64,000 nucleotides of DNA, from positions 62,001-126,000 of the forward strand of contig NZ_SLWN01000002.1 of NCBI RefSeq assembly GCF_004342025.1, written 5' to 3'. Position 1 is the stretch's first letter. Each line of letters opens with the position of its first letter. Positions 8,827 to 19,133 of the stretch are shown piece by piece. The notes below the pieces were generated by a model. That model was not told where the DNA came from. It was given only the letters and a program-made list of their open reading frames with translations, and did not search any database. The position numbers were made by a program, and so were the translations under genes. The stretch comes from Kribbella steppae (lineage in GTDB: Bacteria > Actinomycetota > Actinomycetes > Propionibacteriales > Kribbellaceae).

Positions 8827-9474
8827 ATGGACCAGACAGCGCACAACCTGCAGCAGCAGACCGAGCTGTACGGCGAGCCGCTCGGTGAACTGGTGCGCCG
8901 GGTGGCCGGCCCGCTCCGTCTGACCCAAGGTGCGCTGGCGCAGGTGATCGGGCTGTCCGCGCCGATGTTGTCGCAGCTGATGAGCGCCCAACGGGTGAAG
9001 ATCGGCAATCCGGCGGTCGTCTCCCGTCTCCAGGCCCTCGACGAGCTCGCCCACCTGGCGATGATCGGCGAGATCGATCCGGACGACATCCCGGCCGAGC
9101 TCGACGGCATCCGCGGCGCCACCGGCGCGTTCACCCGCTCCACCCCGACCGCACAGCTGCCACGATCGTCCGCGGGTGCAGCGCAGGTCCCGGAAGCCAC
9201 ACCATTCCCCGGCCCACCGGGCCTGTCCGCAGTGCCGACGACACAGCAGTCCCGACCAGCGGCAGTCGCACCTGCCGCGAGTACGCCGCCATCCGCGCGC
9301 GCCGTCGTACGCGAGATCCAGGACCTGCTCCGCGCTGTCGCCTCTGCCGAGGAGATCCAGCACGCTGCGAGCGCCATCGCACCCGACTCCCCCGCCCTCG
9401 CCGAGCTCCTCCTCACTTACGGCACTGGCCGCACCGCCGACGCCCTGACCCACTACGAGCACCACCATGGCTAG
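8827..9474 (+). CDS. HTH (XRE-like) DNA-binding protein
   Basis: A 215-residue protein. Residues about 20-75 (VRRVAGPLRLTQGALAQVIG onward, then APMLSQLMSAQ) form a helix-turn-helix of the lambda-repressor type. The middle is an alanine/proline-rich linker, and the C-terminal 50 residues (VVREIQDLLRAVASAEEIQHA onward) look helical, perhaps for dimerisation. The ATG at 8827 follows AGAGGAG. It is divergent from the VWA surface protein, and the inverted repeats between them make autoregulation plus control of the VWA gene likely. The signal it senses is unknown. Confidence 0.8.
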   Translation: MDQTAHNLQQQTELYGEPLGELVRRVAGPLRLTQGALAQVIGLSAPMLSQLMSAQRVKIGNPAVVSRLQALDELAHLAMIGEIDPDDIPAELDGIRGATGAFTRSTPTAQLPRSSAGAAQVPEATPFPGPPGLSAVPTTQQSRPAAVAPAASTPPSARAVVREIQDLLRAVASAEEIQHAASAIAPDSPALAELLLTYGTGRTADALTHYEHHHG

Positions 9475-9579
9475 GAGCTCTGACCTGTCGGGATCTTGTT
9501 GCCGCGCGGGTAGTGGTGTGGCAGTCTCGCGGAGTGCGGGAAGGGTAAGAGGGCAGGCGGCGCGTGGCCGGGCGACCGA

Positions 9580-10434
9580 TTGCTGCGGTGGGTTGCGCGT
9601 GCCGTCGGGGGTGGCGCCAGGGTCGTGTCGGTGCGGGAGTTGCACGACGATCAAGGACCGTGGCGGATTTGTGTCGATGTGCGGGGACGTCGAGACCACT
9701 TGGTACTGCGGTCTCTTACGCCACGGATCGATGTTGACCTGATCGCCACCGGTGCGGCGGCGTTGGAGGTTGCGGAACGGCACGGGTTGCCGGCTCCACG
9801 CTTGCTCGCTAAAGACCTGGACGGACGTGCGGCCGGCGCACCGGCGACGCTGGAGACCTTCGTCGGCGGGAGTACCGCCTGGCCGTCGGCAGTGTCGATC
9901 GTGCGGCTCCATGCGGCAGGTGCGGCACTTGCACAGGTCCACGCGATCCCGCTGGAGCCTCAGCCTCACCTGCCGCTCAGAACGCGCCCGATTGCAGTCG
10001 ATGACTTCGCCGGCGACCGGCGGCGGGGTCGGATGGCAACGACACCGCTGTTGCGTACGGCGGACGAATGGATTCAGAGCCTGCTCCAGCCGCAGGGCGC
10101 GACGGTGTTCCTTCACGGCGATGTGTGGCCGGGCAACATGGCGTGGACAGCTGACACCTGCTGCACTCTGATCGACTGGAAGACAGCCGGGGTTGGCGAT
10201 CCGGGCGTTGACATCGGTGAACTCCGCAAGCAGATCGCGATCACTTACGGACCCGAGGCGATCGCGGGCGTCGTGGACGGCTGGGAACAGACGGCTGGCA
10301 GGTCAGCCACGAACATCGACTACTGGGATGCCGTTGCGGCACTCAACACACCAACTGATCTAGGCCCAGTGGCCACCGCGAGGCGTGACGCGTTTCTCCG
10401 GGCTGCGCTTGAGCGGCTCGGTGGCGAGGGCTGA
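9580..10434 (+). CDS. Aminoglycoside phosphotransferase-family (APH/ChoK-like) protein
   Basis: About 284 residues with the kinase-like fold of small-molecule phosphotransferases. The Brenner-type catalytic motif is FLHGDVWPGNMAW and the metal-binding aspartate follows in LIDWKTAGVGDPGVDIGELR. An N-terminal ATP-binding region (RICVDVRGRRDHLVLRSL) is recognisable but weakly conserved. The physiological substrate is unknown, and such proteins commonly act on metabolites rather than antibiotics. The TTG start at 9580 is uncertain because the frame stays open upstream without a convincing ribosome-binding site. It stands alone between the HTH gene and the amino-acid transporter. Confidence 0.75.
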   Translation: MLRWVARAVGGGARVVSVRELHDDQGPWRICVDVRGRRDHLVLRSLTPRIDVDLIATGAAALEVAERHGLPAPRLLAKDLDGRAAGAPATLETFVGGSTAWPSAVSIVRLHAAGAALAQVHAIPLEPQPHLPLRTRPIAVDDFAGDRRRGRMATTPLLRTADEWIQSLLQPQGATVFLHGDVWPGNMAWTADTCCTLIDWKTAGVGDPGVDIGELRKQIAITYGPEAIAGVVDGWEQTAGRSATNIDYWDAVAALNTPTDLGPVATARRDAFLRAALERLGGEG

Positions 10435-10437
10435 GCA

Positions 10438-10736
10438 GCCGGGCCGCGCGGGACTCGCCTTACGCAGTGGGTTTGGTGATTTGTGCCACGTCACGGGAAG
10501 GCACGAGGTGTGGTGGCGGTCACTTCCCCGGCGACGTGGGCGGGCGTCGGGTCACACGGGGTTGATGGGTGGTTGCTAGGGGCAATAGCGGCGGCGCGGA
10601 TATAGCACAGCGCGAGTAGACATTTCGGCGGTGTCTCAGTGGGTGTCGGGGTGGAATGGCCTCGGTGGGGGTGGTGTTGGGTCTCGAAGGCAGGCGGTTC
10701 GCGTCCTGCTCAGTCAACGGTTGTGAGGAGATAGTT
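10438..10736. other. 300-base leader with no supported gene
   Basis: No convincing gene lies here. GATATAGCAC near 10599 could hold a -10 element for the downstream ABC operon. A GAGGAG ribosome-binding site at about 10724-10729 precedes the GTG at 10737. No known riboswitch was recognised in the leader. Confidence 0.4.
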
Positions 10737-11609
10737 GTGCGCGCCTTCAGGGGCTTTCGACGGGTTGTCGCGGTGGGAGCGGCTGTCACGCTGGCGGTGT
10801 CGATGGTTGCCTGCGGCAGCGATAACGACCCGGCCGCGAGCGGTTCGGATCTCGGGCTGATGGACGCCGGGACGTTGCGGATCGGGACGCTGACCGACGC
10901 GCCGCCGAACGTGTACGTGAAGGACGGCAAGTTCACCGGGTTCGACAACGACCTGATCACCGCGGTGGCGGCGAAGCTGAACCTCAAGCCGGAGTTCGTC
11001 GGTACCGACTTCTCCGCGCTGCTGTCCCAGGTGAACGGCGGCCAGTACGACCTCGGCAGCTCGTCCATCACGGTCACCGAGGCACGGAAGAAGACGGTTG
11101 CCTTCAGCAATGGGTACGACTTCGGCTACCTCGGGCTGAACACGACCAAGGATTCCGGTATCACGAAGTTCGACCAGCTCCAGGGCAAGCGCGTGGTCGT
11201 CGTCCAGGGCACCGTCCAGGACGACTACGCCACCCAGAAGGGCCTGAACCCGGTCCGGGTGCCGAACTACAACGCCGCGCTCGGCCAACTCAAGGCCGGT
11301 ACGGCGGACGCGTGGGTCTCGCCGGCCGAGATCGGCGAGAAGATGGCGAAGGAGCAGGGTGGCGGCACGGTGATCCTGGCCGCCAAGGAGCTCAGCGACG
11401 CGCCGATGGCGTTCGCGGTGGCCAAGAACAACGACAAGCTGCGCGAAGCGGTGAACAAGGCGCTCGACGAGGTCATCGCCGACGGCACCTGGACGAAGCT
11501 GGTCGAGCAGTACTACCCGGGTCGCGCCGTACCGGCGAACTTCAAGCCGGGCAGCGGCTCGGTGAAGTTCACCGTCCCGAAGGCGACCGGCACTCCGGCC
11601 GCCGGCTGA
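10737..11609 (+). CDS. Polar amino-acid ABC transporter, substrate-binding lipoprotein
   Basis: A 290-residue family 3 extracellular solute-binding protein. A signal peptide ends in the lipobox SMVAC, so it should be lipid-anchored outside the membrane. Ligand-domain landmarks are GTLRIGTLTDAPPNVYVKDG, FTGFDNDLITAVAAKLNL, a first-lobe SSSITVTEARKKTVAFS and the C-terminal VNKALDEVIADGTWTKLVEQ. The GTG at 10737 follows GAGGAG and gives a compact signal peptide; a longer frame start is not supported. It is the first of three genes with the permease and ATPase. The exact amino acid is not known. Confidence 0.92.
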   Translation: MRAFRGFRRVVAVGAAVTLAVSMVACGSDNDPAASGSDLGLMDAGTLRIGTLTDAPPNVYVKDGKFTGFDNDLITAVAAKLNLKPEFVGTDFSALLSQVNGGQYDLGSSSITVTEARKKTVAFSNGYDFGYLGLNTTKDSGITKFDQLQGKRVVVVQGTVQDDYATQKGLNPVRVPNYNAALGQLKAGTADAWVSPAEIGEKMAKEQGGGTVILAAKELSDAPMAFAVAKNNDKLREAVNKALDEVIADGTWTKLVEQYYPGRAVPANFKPGSGSVKFTVPKATGTPAAG

Positions 11610-11652
11610 CCGCCGCGGCTGGCGGCGACGGCTGAAGAGACGGCTGACCGAG

Positions 11653-12417
11653 ATGGACATCTGGTCCACCCTGAACGACACCTTCCTCGACTGGGCGTCG
11701 ATGAAGGAAGTCCTGCCCGAGATGCTCAAGGTGGGACTGGTCAACACCCTGATCCTGGCCGCCGCCTCGGTCGTGCTGGGCACTCTGCTCGGCATGATCG
11801 TGGCGGTCATGGGGCTGTCGCGGAAGCGCTGGCTGCGCTGGCCGGCGAAGATCTACACCGACATCTTCCGCGGCCTGCCGGCGATCCTGACCATCCTGCT
11901 GATCGGTCAGGGCCTGTCACCGATCACCCGGCACTGGTGGGGCCCGAACCCGTATCCGCTCGGCATCCTGGCGCTGTCGCTGATCGCGGCGGCGTACATC
12001 GGCGAGATCTTCCGCTCCGGCATCCAGAGCGTGGAGAAGGGCCAGCTCGAGGCGGCTCGGGCACTCGGATTCACTTACACGGCCGGGATGCAGCTGGTTG
12101 TCATTCCGCAAGGGGTACGACGGGTGCTGCCGGCGCTGGTGAATCAGTTCATCGCGCTGGTGAAGGAGTCGAGTCTGGTCTACTTCCTCGGGCTGCTCGC
12201 CAGTCAGCGAGAGCTGTTCCGGATCGGGCAGGACGCAGCAGCGACCAACGGAAACCTGTCGCCGTTGCTGCTGGCCGGCATCTTCTACCTGGTGATCACG
12301 GTGCCGTTGACCCATCTGGTGAACTACATCGACAAGCGGTTGCGCGAGGGTCGTCCGACCGACGAGACCCGCGCGGACGACGTCGTACTGGAGGACTTGG
12401 CCCATGCAAACCGCTGA
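11653..12417 (+). CDS. Polar amino-acid ABC transporter permease (HisM/GlnP type)
   Basis: A 254-residue membrane protein with about five helices. The family signature is [20 protein letters not shown] followed by [25 protein letters not shown], the cytoplasmic EAA loop that contacts the ATPase. The N-terminal segment [20 protein letters not shown] and [16 protein letters not shown] are typical. Only one permease gene is present, which implies a homodimeric pore. The gene lies 43 bases after the binding protein and overlaps the ATPase by 14 bases. Confidence 0.94.
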   Translation: MDIWSTLNDTFLDWASMKEVLPEMLKVGLVNTLILAAASVVLGTLLGMIVAVMGLSRKRWLRWPAKIYTDIFRGLPAILTILLIGQGLSPITRHWWGPNPYPLGILALSLIAAAYIGEIFRSGIQSVEKGQLEAARALGFTYTAGMQLVVIPQGVRRVLPALVNQFIALVKESSLVYFLGLLASQRELFRIGQDAAATNGNLSPLLLAGIFYLVITVPLTHLVNYIDKRLREGRPTDETRADDVVLEDLAHANR

Positions 12418-13150
12418 GAACTACGCGGCGGCCAGTCTCGAGGTCTCCGGGATCGAGCTGGCGTTCGGCAGCAACAAGGTGTTGCGGGGTGTCGATCTCG
12501 CCGTACCGGCCGGGCGTACGGCGTGCGTGATCGGGCCGTCCGGGTCCGGGAAATCGACGTTGCTGCGGGCAATCAATCGGCTGCTCGAGCCGGACGCCGG
12601 AGACATCCGGCTGGGCGATGAGTCGGTACTGAAGAGCAATCCGGACGAGCTGCGGCGGCGGATCGGGATGGTGTTCCAGCACTTCAACCTGTTCCCGCAC
12701 AAGACCGTGCTGGAGAACATCACGCTGCCGCTGCGCAAGATCAAGAACCTCGGGCCCGAGGAGGCTGGGGCCGCGGCGCTGGCGCAGCTCGAGCTCGTCG
12801 GCCTCGGCAACAAGGCGTCGTCGCGACCGGGCAATCTCTCCGGTGGTCAGCAGCAGCGAGTGGCGATCGCGCGGGCGCTGGCGATGAAGCCCGAGGTGAT
12901 GCTGTTCGACGAGGCGACCTCGGCGCTCGACCCCGAACTGGTGAAGGGTGTGCTGGGTCTGATGGCGGATCTCGCCCAGGCCGGTATGACGATGGTCGTC
13001 GTCACGCACGAGATGGGGTTCGCCCGCGAGGTCGCCGACCAGGTCGCGTTCATGGACAACGGTGTGGTGGTGGAGTCCGGCGTACCGGAGCAGATCTTCA
13101 CGGCCGCGGCGTCGCCACGGCTGCAGCAGTTCCTCTCCCAGGTTCTCTGA
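12404..13150 (+). CDS. Polar amino-acid ABC transporter ATP-binding protein
   Basis: A 248-residue ATPase of the GlnQ/HisP family. Walker A is GPSGSGKST, the Q-loop is in [20 protein letters not shown], the signature is [17 protein letters not shown], Walker B is [14 protein letters not shown] and the switch histidine is in VVVTHEMGF. Length is normal. It overlaps the permease end by 14 bases, which shows tight operon coupling. The last gene of the importer is followed by an 18-bp perfect palindrome. Confidence 0.95.
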   Translation: MQTAENYAAASLEVSGIELAFGSNKVLRGVDLAVPAGRTACVIGPSGSGKSTLLRAINRLLEPDAGDIRLGDESVLKSNPDELRRRIGMVFQHFNLFPHKTVLENITLPLRKIKNLGPEEAGAAALAQLELVGLGNKASSRPGNLSGGQQQRVAIARALAMKPEVMLFDEATSALDPELVKGVLGLMADLAQAGMTMVVVTHEMGFAREVADQVAFMDNGVVVESGVPEQIFTAAASPRLQQFLSQVL

Positions 13151-13200
13151 ACTCGCTGACCCCTGGCGTAAATGGTTGCCGGGGGCCACGATGGGGAGAC

Positions 13201-13218
13201 GAACCCCATATGGGGTTC
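13201..13218. promoter_or_regulatory. 18-bp perfect palindrome GAACCCCATATGGGGTTC
   Basis: A perfect palindrome between the importer operon and the first polysaccharide deacetylase gene, ending 24 bases before the latter's start. With no loop it is a poor transcription terminator and looks more like an operator for a dimeric regulator. The regulator is unknown. Confidence 0.5.
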
Positions 13219-13241
13219 ACCATGGCTGGGGGATGGTCATA

Positions 13242-14105
13242 ATGAAAAATCTTCGATTGCCGGGCCAGGCTCGCTGGTCGGGCCGGCTGACCTCGACAGC
13301 GCTCGCCATCGGGCTGAGCGCCGCGCTCGGCGGCGTGGCGAGCGCAGCGCCATCAGGCACCGCAGAGTCGGCCGCGGCCGCGCAGACGGGTGCCGATACC
13401 GACGCGGTGACCGCGGCTTCAGGCGAAGCATTGACCGAGGGCGCGGACCAAGCGGTGGTTGGGGGCGCGGACCAGGCAGTGAGTGAGGCCATGGGCCAGG
13501 TGATGGCTGGGGGTGAAGAGCAAGCGGCGGGGACGCGGAAGGTGAAGTGGGTCTATCTCACGTTCGATGACGGGCCGAGTCCGCGGTACACGGCGCAGGT
13601 TCTGAAGATTCTTCAGACCTACAAGGTCCGGGCGACCTTCTTCGTCATCGGTCAGAACGTCAAGCGCTACCCCGCCCTGACCCGGCGCGCCGATCAGCGC
13701 GGCCACAGCGTGCAGAGTCACACCTGGTCCCACCCGAACCTCCGGAAGGTCAACTGGTCGACCTTCAAGTACCAGATCCGGACCACGGACCGGTACGTCC
13801 GCGCTCAGACCGGCTACACCCCGCGCTGCCTCCGGCCGCCGTACGGCGCGACGAACAGGCTGGTCGCCAGGCGGGCGGCCACGCTCGGCAAGACGATCAA
13901 GCTGTGGTCCGTCGACCCGCGCGACTGGACGCGCCCCGGCAAGTCGGTGATCGCCCGCCGGGTGCTGGCGAACGTGCGGAGCGGCTCGGTGGTCCTGCTG
14001 CACGACGGCGGCGGCAACCGCAGTCAGACGGTCGCGGCGCTGCCGACGATCCTGAAGACGCTCAACGCCCGCGGCTACGTGTTCTACCCCCTGTGGTGCC
14101 GCTAG
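13242..14105 (+). CDS. Secreted polysaccharide deacetylase (NodB domain)
   Basis: A 287-residue exported esterase of carbohydrate esterase family 4. The signal peptide (STALAIGLSAALGGVASAAP) is followed by an alanine/glycine-rich low-complexity region to about residue 95. The NodB domain then shows motif 1 YLTFDDGPSPRYT, motif 2 SHTWSHPNLR (metal-binding HxxxH), motif 3 LRPPYGATN, motif 4 DPRDWTRPG and motif 5 [14 protein letters not shown]. It probably removes acetyl groups from peptidoglycan or another surface glycan. ATG at 13242 follows GGGGGA; an in-frame ATG nine bases upstream is possible. It is paired with a paralogue. Confidence 0.9.
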   Translation: MKNLRLPGQARWSGRLTSTALAIGLSAALGGVASAAPSGTAESAAAAQTGADTDAVTAASGEALTEGADQAVVGGADQAVSEAMGQVMAGGEEQAAGTRKVKWVYLTFDDGPSPRYTAQVLKILQTYKVRATFFVIGQNVKRYPALTRRADQRGHSVQSHTWSHPNLRKVNWSTFKYQIRTTDRYVRAQTGYTPRCLRPPYGATNRLVARRAATLGKTIKLWSVDPRDWTRPGKSVIARRVLANVRSGSVVLLHDGGGNRSQTVAALPTILKTLNARGYVFYPLWCR

Positions 14106-14219
14106 CGTCCGCTATCCGTGGATTGTTGACGCGACAACGGCGTGGGTACTCGTTTTCCGGCCGATCGCGCCGAAGGTGGACGGGTGAGGAAGTGAGCCCA
14201 CCACCGCCCTGGGGGACAC

Positions 14220-14936
14220 ATGGCTTTGACGCGCTCCGGCCACCGCATGGTCGGTCTGGCGATGATGATGGTGGTCAGCACTGTGATCGGCACAGTGGTG
14301 GTCGCGGCTGCCCGCACGCCCAGCCAGCCGTCGGCGAGCCCGCCACCAGCAGCACCGGTCCAAAAAGCGCTCCCCACCAAGTACGTCGTCCTGACCTTCG
14401 ACGACGGGCCCGATCCGGTGTACACCCCGCTGATCCTCGACGTGCTCGCGAAGTACGACGCCAAGGCGACGTTCTTCGAGGTGGGCCGGAATGTGGTGAA
14501 GCATCCGGCCCTGACCAAGCGGATCCACGCCGCCGGGCACAGTGTGCAGAACCACACCTGGACCCACGCGGACCTCCGGCCGCTGTCTGCGGCATCGTTT
14601 CGGCAGCAGATCTCATCCACGGACCAGGCGATCCGCGCTCAGACCGGTGGTACGCCGGCCTGCCTACGGCCGCCGTACGGCGCGATGAACAGCACCGTCA
14701 CCAAGCGGGCGAAGGCCCTCGGCAAGGATCTCGTGGTCTGGGATATCGACTCACGCGACTGGACCAAGCCCGGTACGGCAGCGATCGTACGGCGCGTGCT
14801 GGCCGGCGTACACAACGGTTCGGTGATCCTGATGCATGACGGCGGCGGGAACCGCAGTCAGACGGTCGCCGCGCTGCCGACGATCCTGAAGACACTCAAG
14901 GCGCGGGGCTACGGGTTCCGGACCGTCACCTGTTAG
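14220..14936 (+). CDS. Polysaccharide deacetylase (NodB domain), paralogue of the preceding gene
   Basis: A 238-residue member of the same family as the gene at 13242, without the long low-complexity spacer. An N-terminal hydrophobic segment ([20 protein letters not shown]) acts as signal or anchor. NodB motifs are [44 protein letters not shown] and [14 protein letters not shown]. The last 25 residues ([17 protein letters not shown] region) nearly match the paralogue, indicating tandem duplication. GGGGGA lies upstream of the ATG. The 3' end overlaps the convergent HAD gene by four bases. Confidence 0.9.
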   Translation: MALTRSGHRMVGLAMMMVVSTVIGTVVVAAARTPSQPSASPPPAAPVQKALPTKYVVLTFDDGPDPVYTPLILDVLAKYDAKATFFEVGRNVVKHPALTKRIHAAGHSVQNHTWTHADLRPLSAASFRQQISSTDQAIRAQTGGTPACLRPPYGAMNSTVTKRAKALGKDLVVWDIDSRDWTKPGTAAIVRRVLAGVHNGSVILMHDGGGNRSQTVAALPTILKTLKARGYGFRTVTC

Positions 14937-15724
14937 GCGAAGGCCTCGACCAGGGGTACGACGTCGGCGATCGACTCGACGATGCGGGTGGGACGGTACG
15001 GGAAGCGGTCGACCTCGTGCTCGCCGGTCGAACCAGACAGCACGAGGACGGTGCGCAAGCCGGCCTCGAGACCACTGATGATGTCGGTGTCCATCCGGTC
15101 GCCGATCATCACCGCAGTCTCTGAGTGCGCCTCGATCCGGTTCAGAGCGCTGCGCATCATCAGCGGGTTCGGCTTGCCGACGAAGTACGGCGCTACGCCG
15201 GTGGCGCGGGTGATCAGCGCGGCCACCGAACCGGTCGCGGGCAGCGGTCCCTCGGTCGACGGGCCGGTCGGGTCCGGGTTGGTGGCCAGGAACCGGGCAC
15301 CGTCGGAGATCAGCCGGATCGCCCTGGTGATGGCCTCGAACGAGTACGTGCGGGTCTCCCCCAGGACGACGTAGTCCGGCGCCCGCTCGGTCAGCACGTA
15401 GCCGATCTCGTGCAAGGCCGTCGTCAGGCCGGCTTCGCCGATCACGTACGCCGAACCGCCGGGGCGCTGGTCGTCGAGGAACTGGGCGGTGGCCAGCGCA
15501 CTGGTCCAGATCGCCTCCTCGGGGACATCGATGCCACCGGCAAGCAATCGGGCGCGCAGGTCGCGCGGGGTGAAGATCGAGTTGTTCGTCAGGACCAGGA
15601 ACTTCTTCCCGGATTTCTGCAGCGAGGCGATGAACTCGCCGGCCCCTGGAATGGCGCGTTCCTCGTGCACGAGTACGCCGTCCATGTCCGTCAGCCAGCT
15701 CTCCACCGGCTTGTGCTCGGTCAT
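14933..15724 (-). CDS. HAD-IIA family sugar-phosphatase (NagD-like)
   Basis: A 263-residue cytoplasmic phosphatase of the haloacid dehalogenase superfamily. Motif I is [10 protein letters not shown] with the nucleophile aspartate, motif II is VLTNNS, the lysine is in [15 protein letters not shown], and motif III is [18 protein letters not shown]. The C2-type cap between motifs II and III matches the NagD/AraL class. The physiological substrate is not known. It is convergent with the second deacetylase and divergent from an MFS gene. Confidence 0.9.
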   Translation of the reverse strand: MTEHKPVESWLTDMDGVLVHEERAIPGAGEFIASLQKSGKKFLVLTNNSIFTPRDLRARLLAGGIDVPEEAIWTSALATAQFLDDQRPGGSAYVIGEAGLTTALHEIGYVLTERAPDYVVLGETRTYSFEAITRAIRLISDGARFLATNPDPTGPSTEGPLPATGSVAALITRATGVAPYFVGKPNPLMMRSALNRIEAHSETAVMIGDRMDTDIISGLEAGLRTVLVLSGSTGEHEVDRFPYRPTRIVESIADVVPLVEAFA

Positions 15725-15800
15725 TCAGACTCCTTCGCCGCCGACCGCCCCATCGTAGCGAGGACTCGAAACTGTCGATGGCAGGCGTGAGAATGCGGCC

Positions 15801-17024
15801 ATGGAGCTCTCCGGATACCGCGAACTGTGGCACACGCGCGGCGTGATGGCCCTGCTGGCAGCGTCGCTGCTGGCGCGCTTGCCGATGCTGGCCACGATGG
15901 TGCCGGTCGCGTTCCTGGCCAAGGACCTCAGCGGGTCGTTCCGCTGGGCCGGAATCGTCGCCGGTGCGTACTCGGTCGGCATGGCGATCGCCGGACCGCT
16001 GTGGTCCAGGACGGCGGACCGGCGCGGTGCCCGTGGCGTGCTGCTGGTGACCGGTATGTCCTGGAGCGTTGCACTGGCGGCGCTGGCCGCCCTCCCGGCC
16101 GGGCTCTACCGGCTGATGCCGCTGGTGACCTTCGTCGCGGGGGCGCTCGTACCGCCGGTGATGCAGACGCTGCGGGCAGCCTGGCCGCGGGTCGTCCACG
16201 GTCCGGGGCTGCGGACGGCGTACGCGGTGGACGCGACCGCGCAGGAGCTGCTGTTCATCGTCGGTCCGATGCTCGGGGCAACAGCTGTGAGCGTGGCGAG
16301 CCCGCGACTCGGTGTATTGCTCGCGGCCGCGATGGCGGCCGCGTTCATCTGGTGGTACGCACTGCTGCAACCCGCGCCGCTCGACCACGACGACGCGAGC
16401 GGACCACGGCTGACCGCGCGTCAGCTGGTCTGGCACCGCTATCGCCTGCCGTTGATCCTCTCCTTCGGTCTGTGGGTGATGGCGTTCAGCGGCATCTCCC
16501 TCGGCATCGTCGCGTTCGCGGACGAGCACGGTGAGCGGCTGATCGCAGGCATCCTGGAGGCCGTCTGGGCGTTCGGCAGCCTGGTCGGTGGAGCTGTGGC
16601 CGGTGCGTTGCCTGGGCGGCATACGTCGTACCTGTGGCGGCGGGCGGCTCTGGTCACAGTGGGCATGCTGCTGTGTGTGTTCGCGACCTGGTCACCGGTG
16701 GCGCTCGGCGCCGCGCTGCTTGTGTCCGGCTTGACGCTGGCGCCGGCGATCGGCGCCTTGTACGAGCGTCTTGGCGCGCTCACCCCCGACTCCGTGCGCA
16801 CCGAGGTTTTCGGCTGGATGGGGAGCGCGGCGATGGGCGGAGCCGCGATCGGATCGGCGGTGTCCGGCGCGGTGGTCGAGAGCTTCGGCGTCCGCTACGT
16901 CTGGCTCGTCGCGACGGTGCTCGCGGCAGGGGCGTTCGTCCTGTTGCTCAGAGTCCCACCGCAACTCCCCACCGAAAGCGTGTCCACTGAGTCAGCTGGA
17001 GGCCTGCTCGGCGAGGGTGCGTAG
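15801..17024 (+). CDS. MFS transporter
   Basis: A 407-residue membrane protein with about twelve hydrophobic segments. The loop between helices 2 and 3, [17 protein letters not shown], is the major-facilitator RxxxRRG motif. No substrate-specific feature was recognised; it could be an exporter. The ATG at 15801 gives a short cytoplasmic lead before the first helix. Its last 33 bases overlap the convergent rpe gene, so the two 3' ends are read on opposite strands. Confidence 0.85.
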   Translation: MELSGYRELWHTRGVMALLAASLLARLPMLATMVPVAFLAKDLSGSFRWAGIVAGAYSVGMAIAGPLWSRTADRRGARGVLLVTGMSWSVALAALAALPAGLYRLMPLVTFVAGALVPPVMQTLRAAWPRVVHGPGLRTAYAVDATAQELLFIVGPMLGATAVSVASPRLGVLLAAAMAAAFIWWYALLQPAPLDHDDASGPRLTARQLVWHRYRLPLILSFGLWVMAFSGISLGIVAFADEHGERLIAGILEAVWAFGSLVGGAVAGALPGRHTSYLWRRAALVTVGMLLCVFATWSPVALGAALLVSGLTLAPAIGALYERLGALTPDSVRTEVFGWMGSAAMGGAAIGSAVSGAVVESFGVRYVWLVATVLAAGAFVLLLRVPPQLPTESVSTESAGGLLGEGA

Positions 17025-17654
17025 CTGGTCGACCATCGCGTTGGGGTTGTCGGCGGCGTAGACGGCTGAGCCGGCGACGAAGACGTCGGCGCCCGCGTCG
17101 GCGCAGCGCTCGATCGTGTCCATCGAGACCCCGCCGTCGATCTGGACCCAGAGGTCGAGGCCGTGCTTGTCGAGGAGCTGGCGGGTCCGGCGGATCTTCG
17201 GCACGCACACGTCGAGGAACTTCTGGCCGCCGAACCCGGGTTCGACGGTCATGATCAGGATCATGTCGAGCTCGGGGAGGAGGTCCTCGTACGGCTCGAT
17301 TGGGGTGGCCGGCTTGAGCGCCATCGCGGCGCGGGCGCCCTTGGCGCGGATCTCCCGGGCGGTGCGGATCGGGGCGCGGCACGCCTCGATGTGGAAGGTG
17401 ACGCTCGAGGCGCCGGCCTCGACGTACCCGGGGGCCCACCGGTCCGGGTCCTCGATCATCAGGTGACAGTCGAGCGGGGTGTCGGTCGCCTTGGCCAGCG
17501 ACTCGACCACCGGCAGGCCGAGGGTGAGGTTCGGCACGAAGTGGTTGTCCATCACGTCGACATGCAGCCAATCGGCGTTCGACACAGCGGCCGCCTCGTC
17601 GGCGAGCCGGGCGAAGTCGGCGGACAGGATGCTCGGCGCGATCTGAATCCCCAT
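16992..17654 (-). CDS. rpe: Ribulose-phosphate 3-epimerase
   Basis: Interconverts ribulose 5-phosphate and xylulose 5-phosphate in the pentose phosphate pathway. The 220-residue TIM barrel shows [12 protein letters not shown], the metal-binding [28 protein letters not shown], the [12 protein letters not shown] loop and [14 protein letters not shown] at 17654 is preferred over a TTG three codons upstream. It lies ten bases after cobK in the same direction, so it is probably transcribed at the end of the cobalamin operon. It overlaps the MFS gene on the other strand by 33 bases. Confidence 0.95.
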   Translation of the reverse strand: MGIQIAPSILSADFARLADEAAAVSNADWLHVDVMDNHFVPNLTLGLPVVESLAKATDTPLDCHLMIEDPDRWAPGYVEAGASSVTFHIEACRAPIRTAREIRAKGARAAMALKPATPIEPYEDLLPELDMILIMTVEPGFGGQKFLDVCVPKIRRTRQLLDKHGLDLWVQIDGGVSMDTIERCADAGADVFVAGSAVYAADNPNAMVDQLRTLAEQASS

Positions 17655-17664
17655 GGGCGTCAAT

Positions 17665-18396
17665 CTACCGACGGGCCTTGACCCACTCGACGACCCGGTC
17701 CACTGATTCGACTGCCTCGACTCCGGCAGGCAGCGGCGGACGGCGGATCACCACCACGGATACGCCGAGCTCTCGCGCAGCAATCAGCTTGGCAGCCGTC
17801 TGTGCGCCGCCGCTGTGCTTGGTCACCAATACGTCGATCTGGTGCTGCCGCATCAGCTCGAGCTCACCGTCAACGTCGTACGGGCCTCGGTCGAGGATCA
17901 GCTCGCACCACGTCGGGATTGGCTCCGGCGGCTCGACGCAGCGCGCGAGCGCCCACACGCCGATCCGCGCAAAGGCGGACAGCCCTTGGCGGCCGATGGT
18001 GAGGAACGCACGGGATCCAACCGCGGGCAGCAGCCCGGCCGCTTCCGACGCCGTGTCGACCCAGTGCCACTCGTCACCTGGGGCCGAGGTCCAGCCAGGG
18101 CGGCGCAGGATCAGGAGAGGTACGTCGACCTCGCGAGCAGCCTCGACGGCGTGCTCGGTCATCGTGGCGGCGAACGGGTGCGTGGCATCGACAACCGCGT
18201 CGACCGAGTTGTCCCGCAGCCAGGCAGCCAGGCCCTCGGTGCCGCCGAAACCGCCCTGCCGGACCTCCCCGACCGGCAGGCGCGCGTCCGTGATGCGGCC
18301 GGCGAGCGAGGACACCACGTGGACACCAGGCTCGGCCGCGAACGCAGCAGCGAGCGAGCGTGCCTCGCCGGTGCCACCGAGCAGGAGGATCTTCAT
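17665..18396 (-). CDS. cobK: Precorrin-6A reductase
   Basis: NADPH-dependent reductase of the aerobic cobalamin pathway that reduces precorrin-6A to precorrin-6B. At 243 residues it is normal length. It begins [19 protein letters not shown], the typical CobK/CbiJ nucleotide-binding start. Other landmarks are [30 protein letters not shown] and [19 protein letters not shown]. It overlaps the end of cobM by four bases (ATGA). The run cobL-cobM-cobK matches the aerobic corrin-ring steps. Confidence 0.95.
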   Translation of the reverse strand: MKILLLGGTGEARSLAAAFAAEPGVHVVSSLAGRITDARLPVGEVRQGGFGGTEGLAAWLRDNSVDAVVDATHPFAATMTEHAVEAAREVDVPLLILRRPGWTSAPGDEWHWVDTASEAAGLLPAVGSRAFLTIGRQGLSAFARIGVWALARCVEPPEPIPTWCELILDRGPYDVDGELELMRQHQIDVLVTKHSGGAQTAAKLIAARELGVSVVVIRRPPLPAGVEAVESVDRVVEWVKARR

Positions 18397-19133
18397 CGGG
18401 TCCGCGTGGTCGAGTACAGGTGACTGTCGCGGAAGGCGGTCGCCGACAGGACCTTGCCCACGATGATGACCGCGGTACGGCGGATGTCCGCGGCGCGCAC
18501 CTGGTCGGCGATGTCGGCGAGCGTGCCGCGCAGGATCACCTCGTCGTCGCGGGACGCCCGTGCGACCACCGCGACCGGGCAGTCGGCACCGTACGCAGGC
18601 GTGAGCTCGTCGACCACGCGGTCGATCACCTGGACAGCGAGGTGCAGCGCAATCGTCGACCCGCTTGCGCCCAAGGTGGCCAGATCCTCGCCGGGAGGCA
18701 TCGCGGACGCCCGGCCCGCGATCCGGGTGAGGATCACCGTCTGGCCGACCTCGGGGACGGTCAGCTCGCGGCCAAGGGTGGCCGCGGCCGCCGCGTATGC
18801 GGGTACGCCGGGTGTCACGTCGTACGGGATGCCGAGGTCGTCGAGGCGGCGCATCTGCTCGGCCATCGCGCTGAAGACCGACGGGTCGCCGGAGTGGAGC
18901 CGGGCGACGTCGAGTCCGTCGGCGTTCGCGGCGGCGAGTTCGGCGATGATCTCGTCGAGGTTCAGGGCTGCCGTGTCGACCTTGCGGGCGCCGACCGGGC
19001 AGTGGTCGAGGAGCTCGACGGGAACGAGCGCGCCGGCGTACAGGCAGACCGGTGAGGATGAGATCAGGTCACGACCGCGGACGGTGATCAGATCGGCGGC
19101 GCCCGGGCCGGCCCCGATGAAGTGCACGGTCAC
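18393..19133 (-). CDS. cobM: Precorrin-4 C11-methyltransferase
   Basis: SAM-dependent methylation of precorrin-4 at C11 in aerobic B12 synthesis. The 246-residue protein shows the family start [18 protein letters not shown], the SAM-site [37 protein letters not shown] and the conserved [11 protein letters not shown]. The GTG at 19133 is preceded by GGAGG. The gap to cobL is bridged by a 13-codon mini-ORF whose stop overlaps this GTG. The stop overlaps cobK by four bases. Confidence 0.95.
   Translation of the reverse strand: MTVHFIGAGPGAADLITVRGRDLISSSPVCLYAGALVPVELLDHCPVGARKVDTAALNLDEIIAELAAANADGLDVARLHSGDPSVFSAMAEQMRRLDDLGIPYDVTPGVPAYAAAAATLGRELTVPEVGQTVILTRIAGRASAMPPGEDLATLGASGSTIALHLAVQVIDRVVDELTPAYGADCPVAVVARASRDDEVILRGTLADIADQVRAADIRRTAVIIVGKVLSATAFRDSHLYSTTRTR

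Noticed and set aside
10438..10736. Riboswitch in the amino-acid importer leader
   Set aside because: No conserved aptamer blocks (glycine, SAM, lysine or others) could be recognised.
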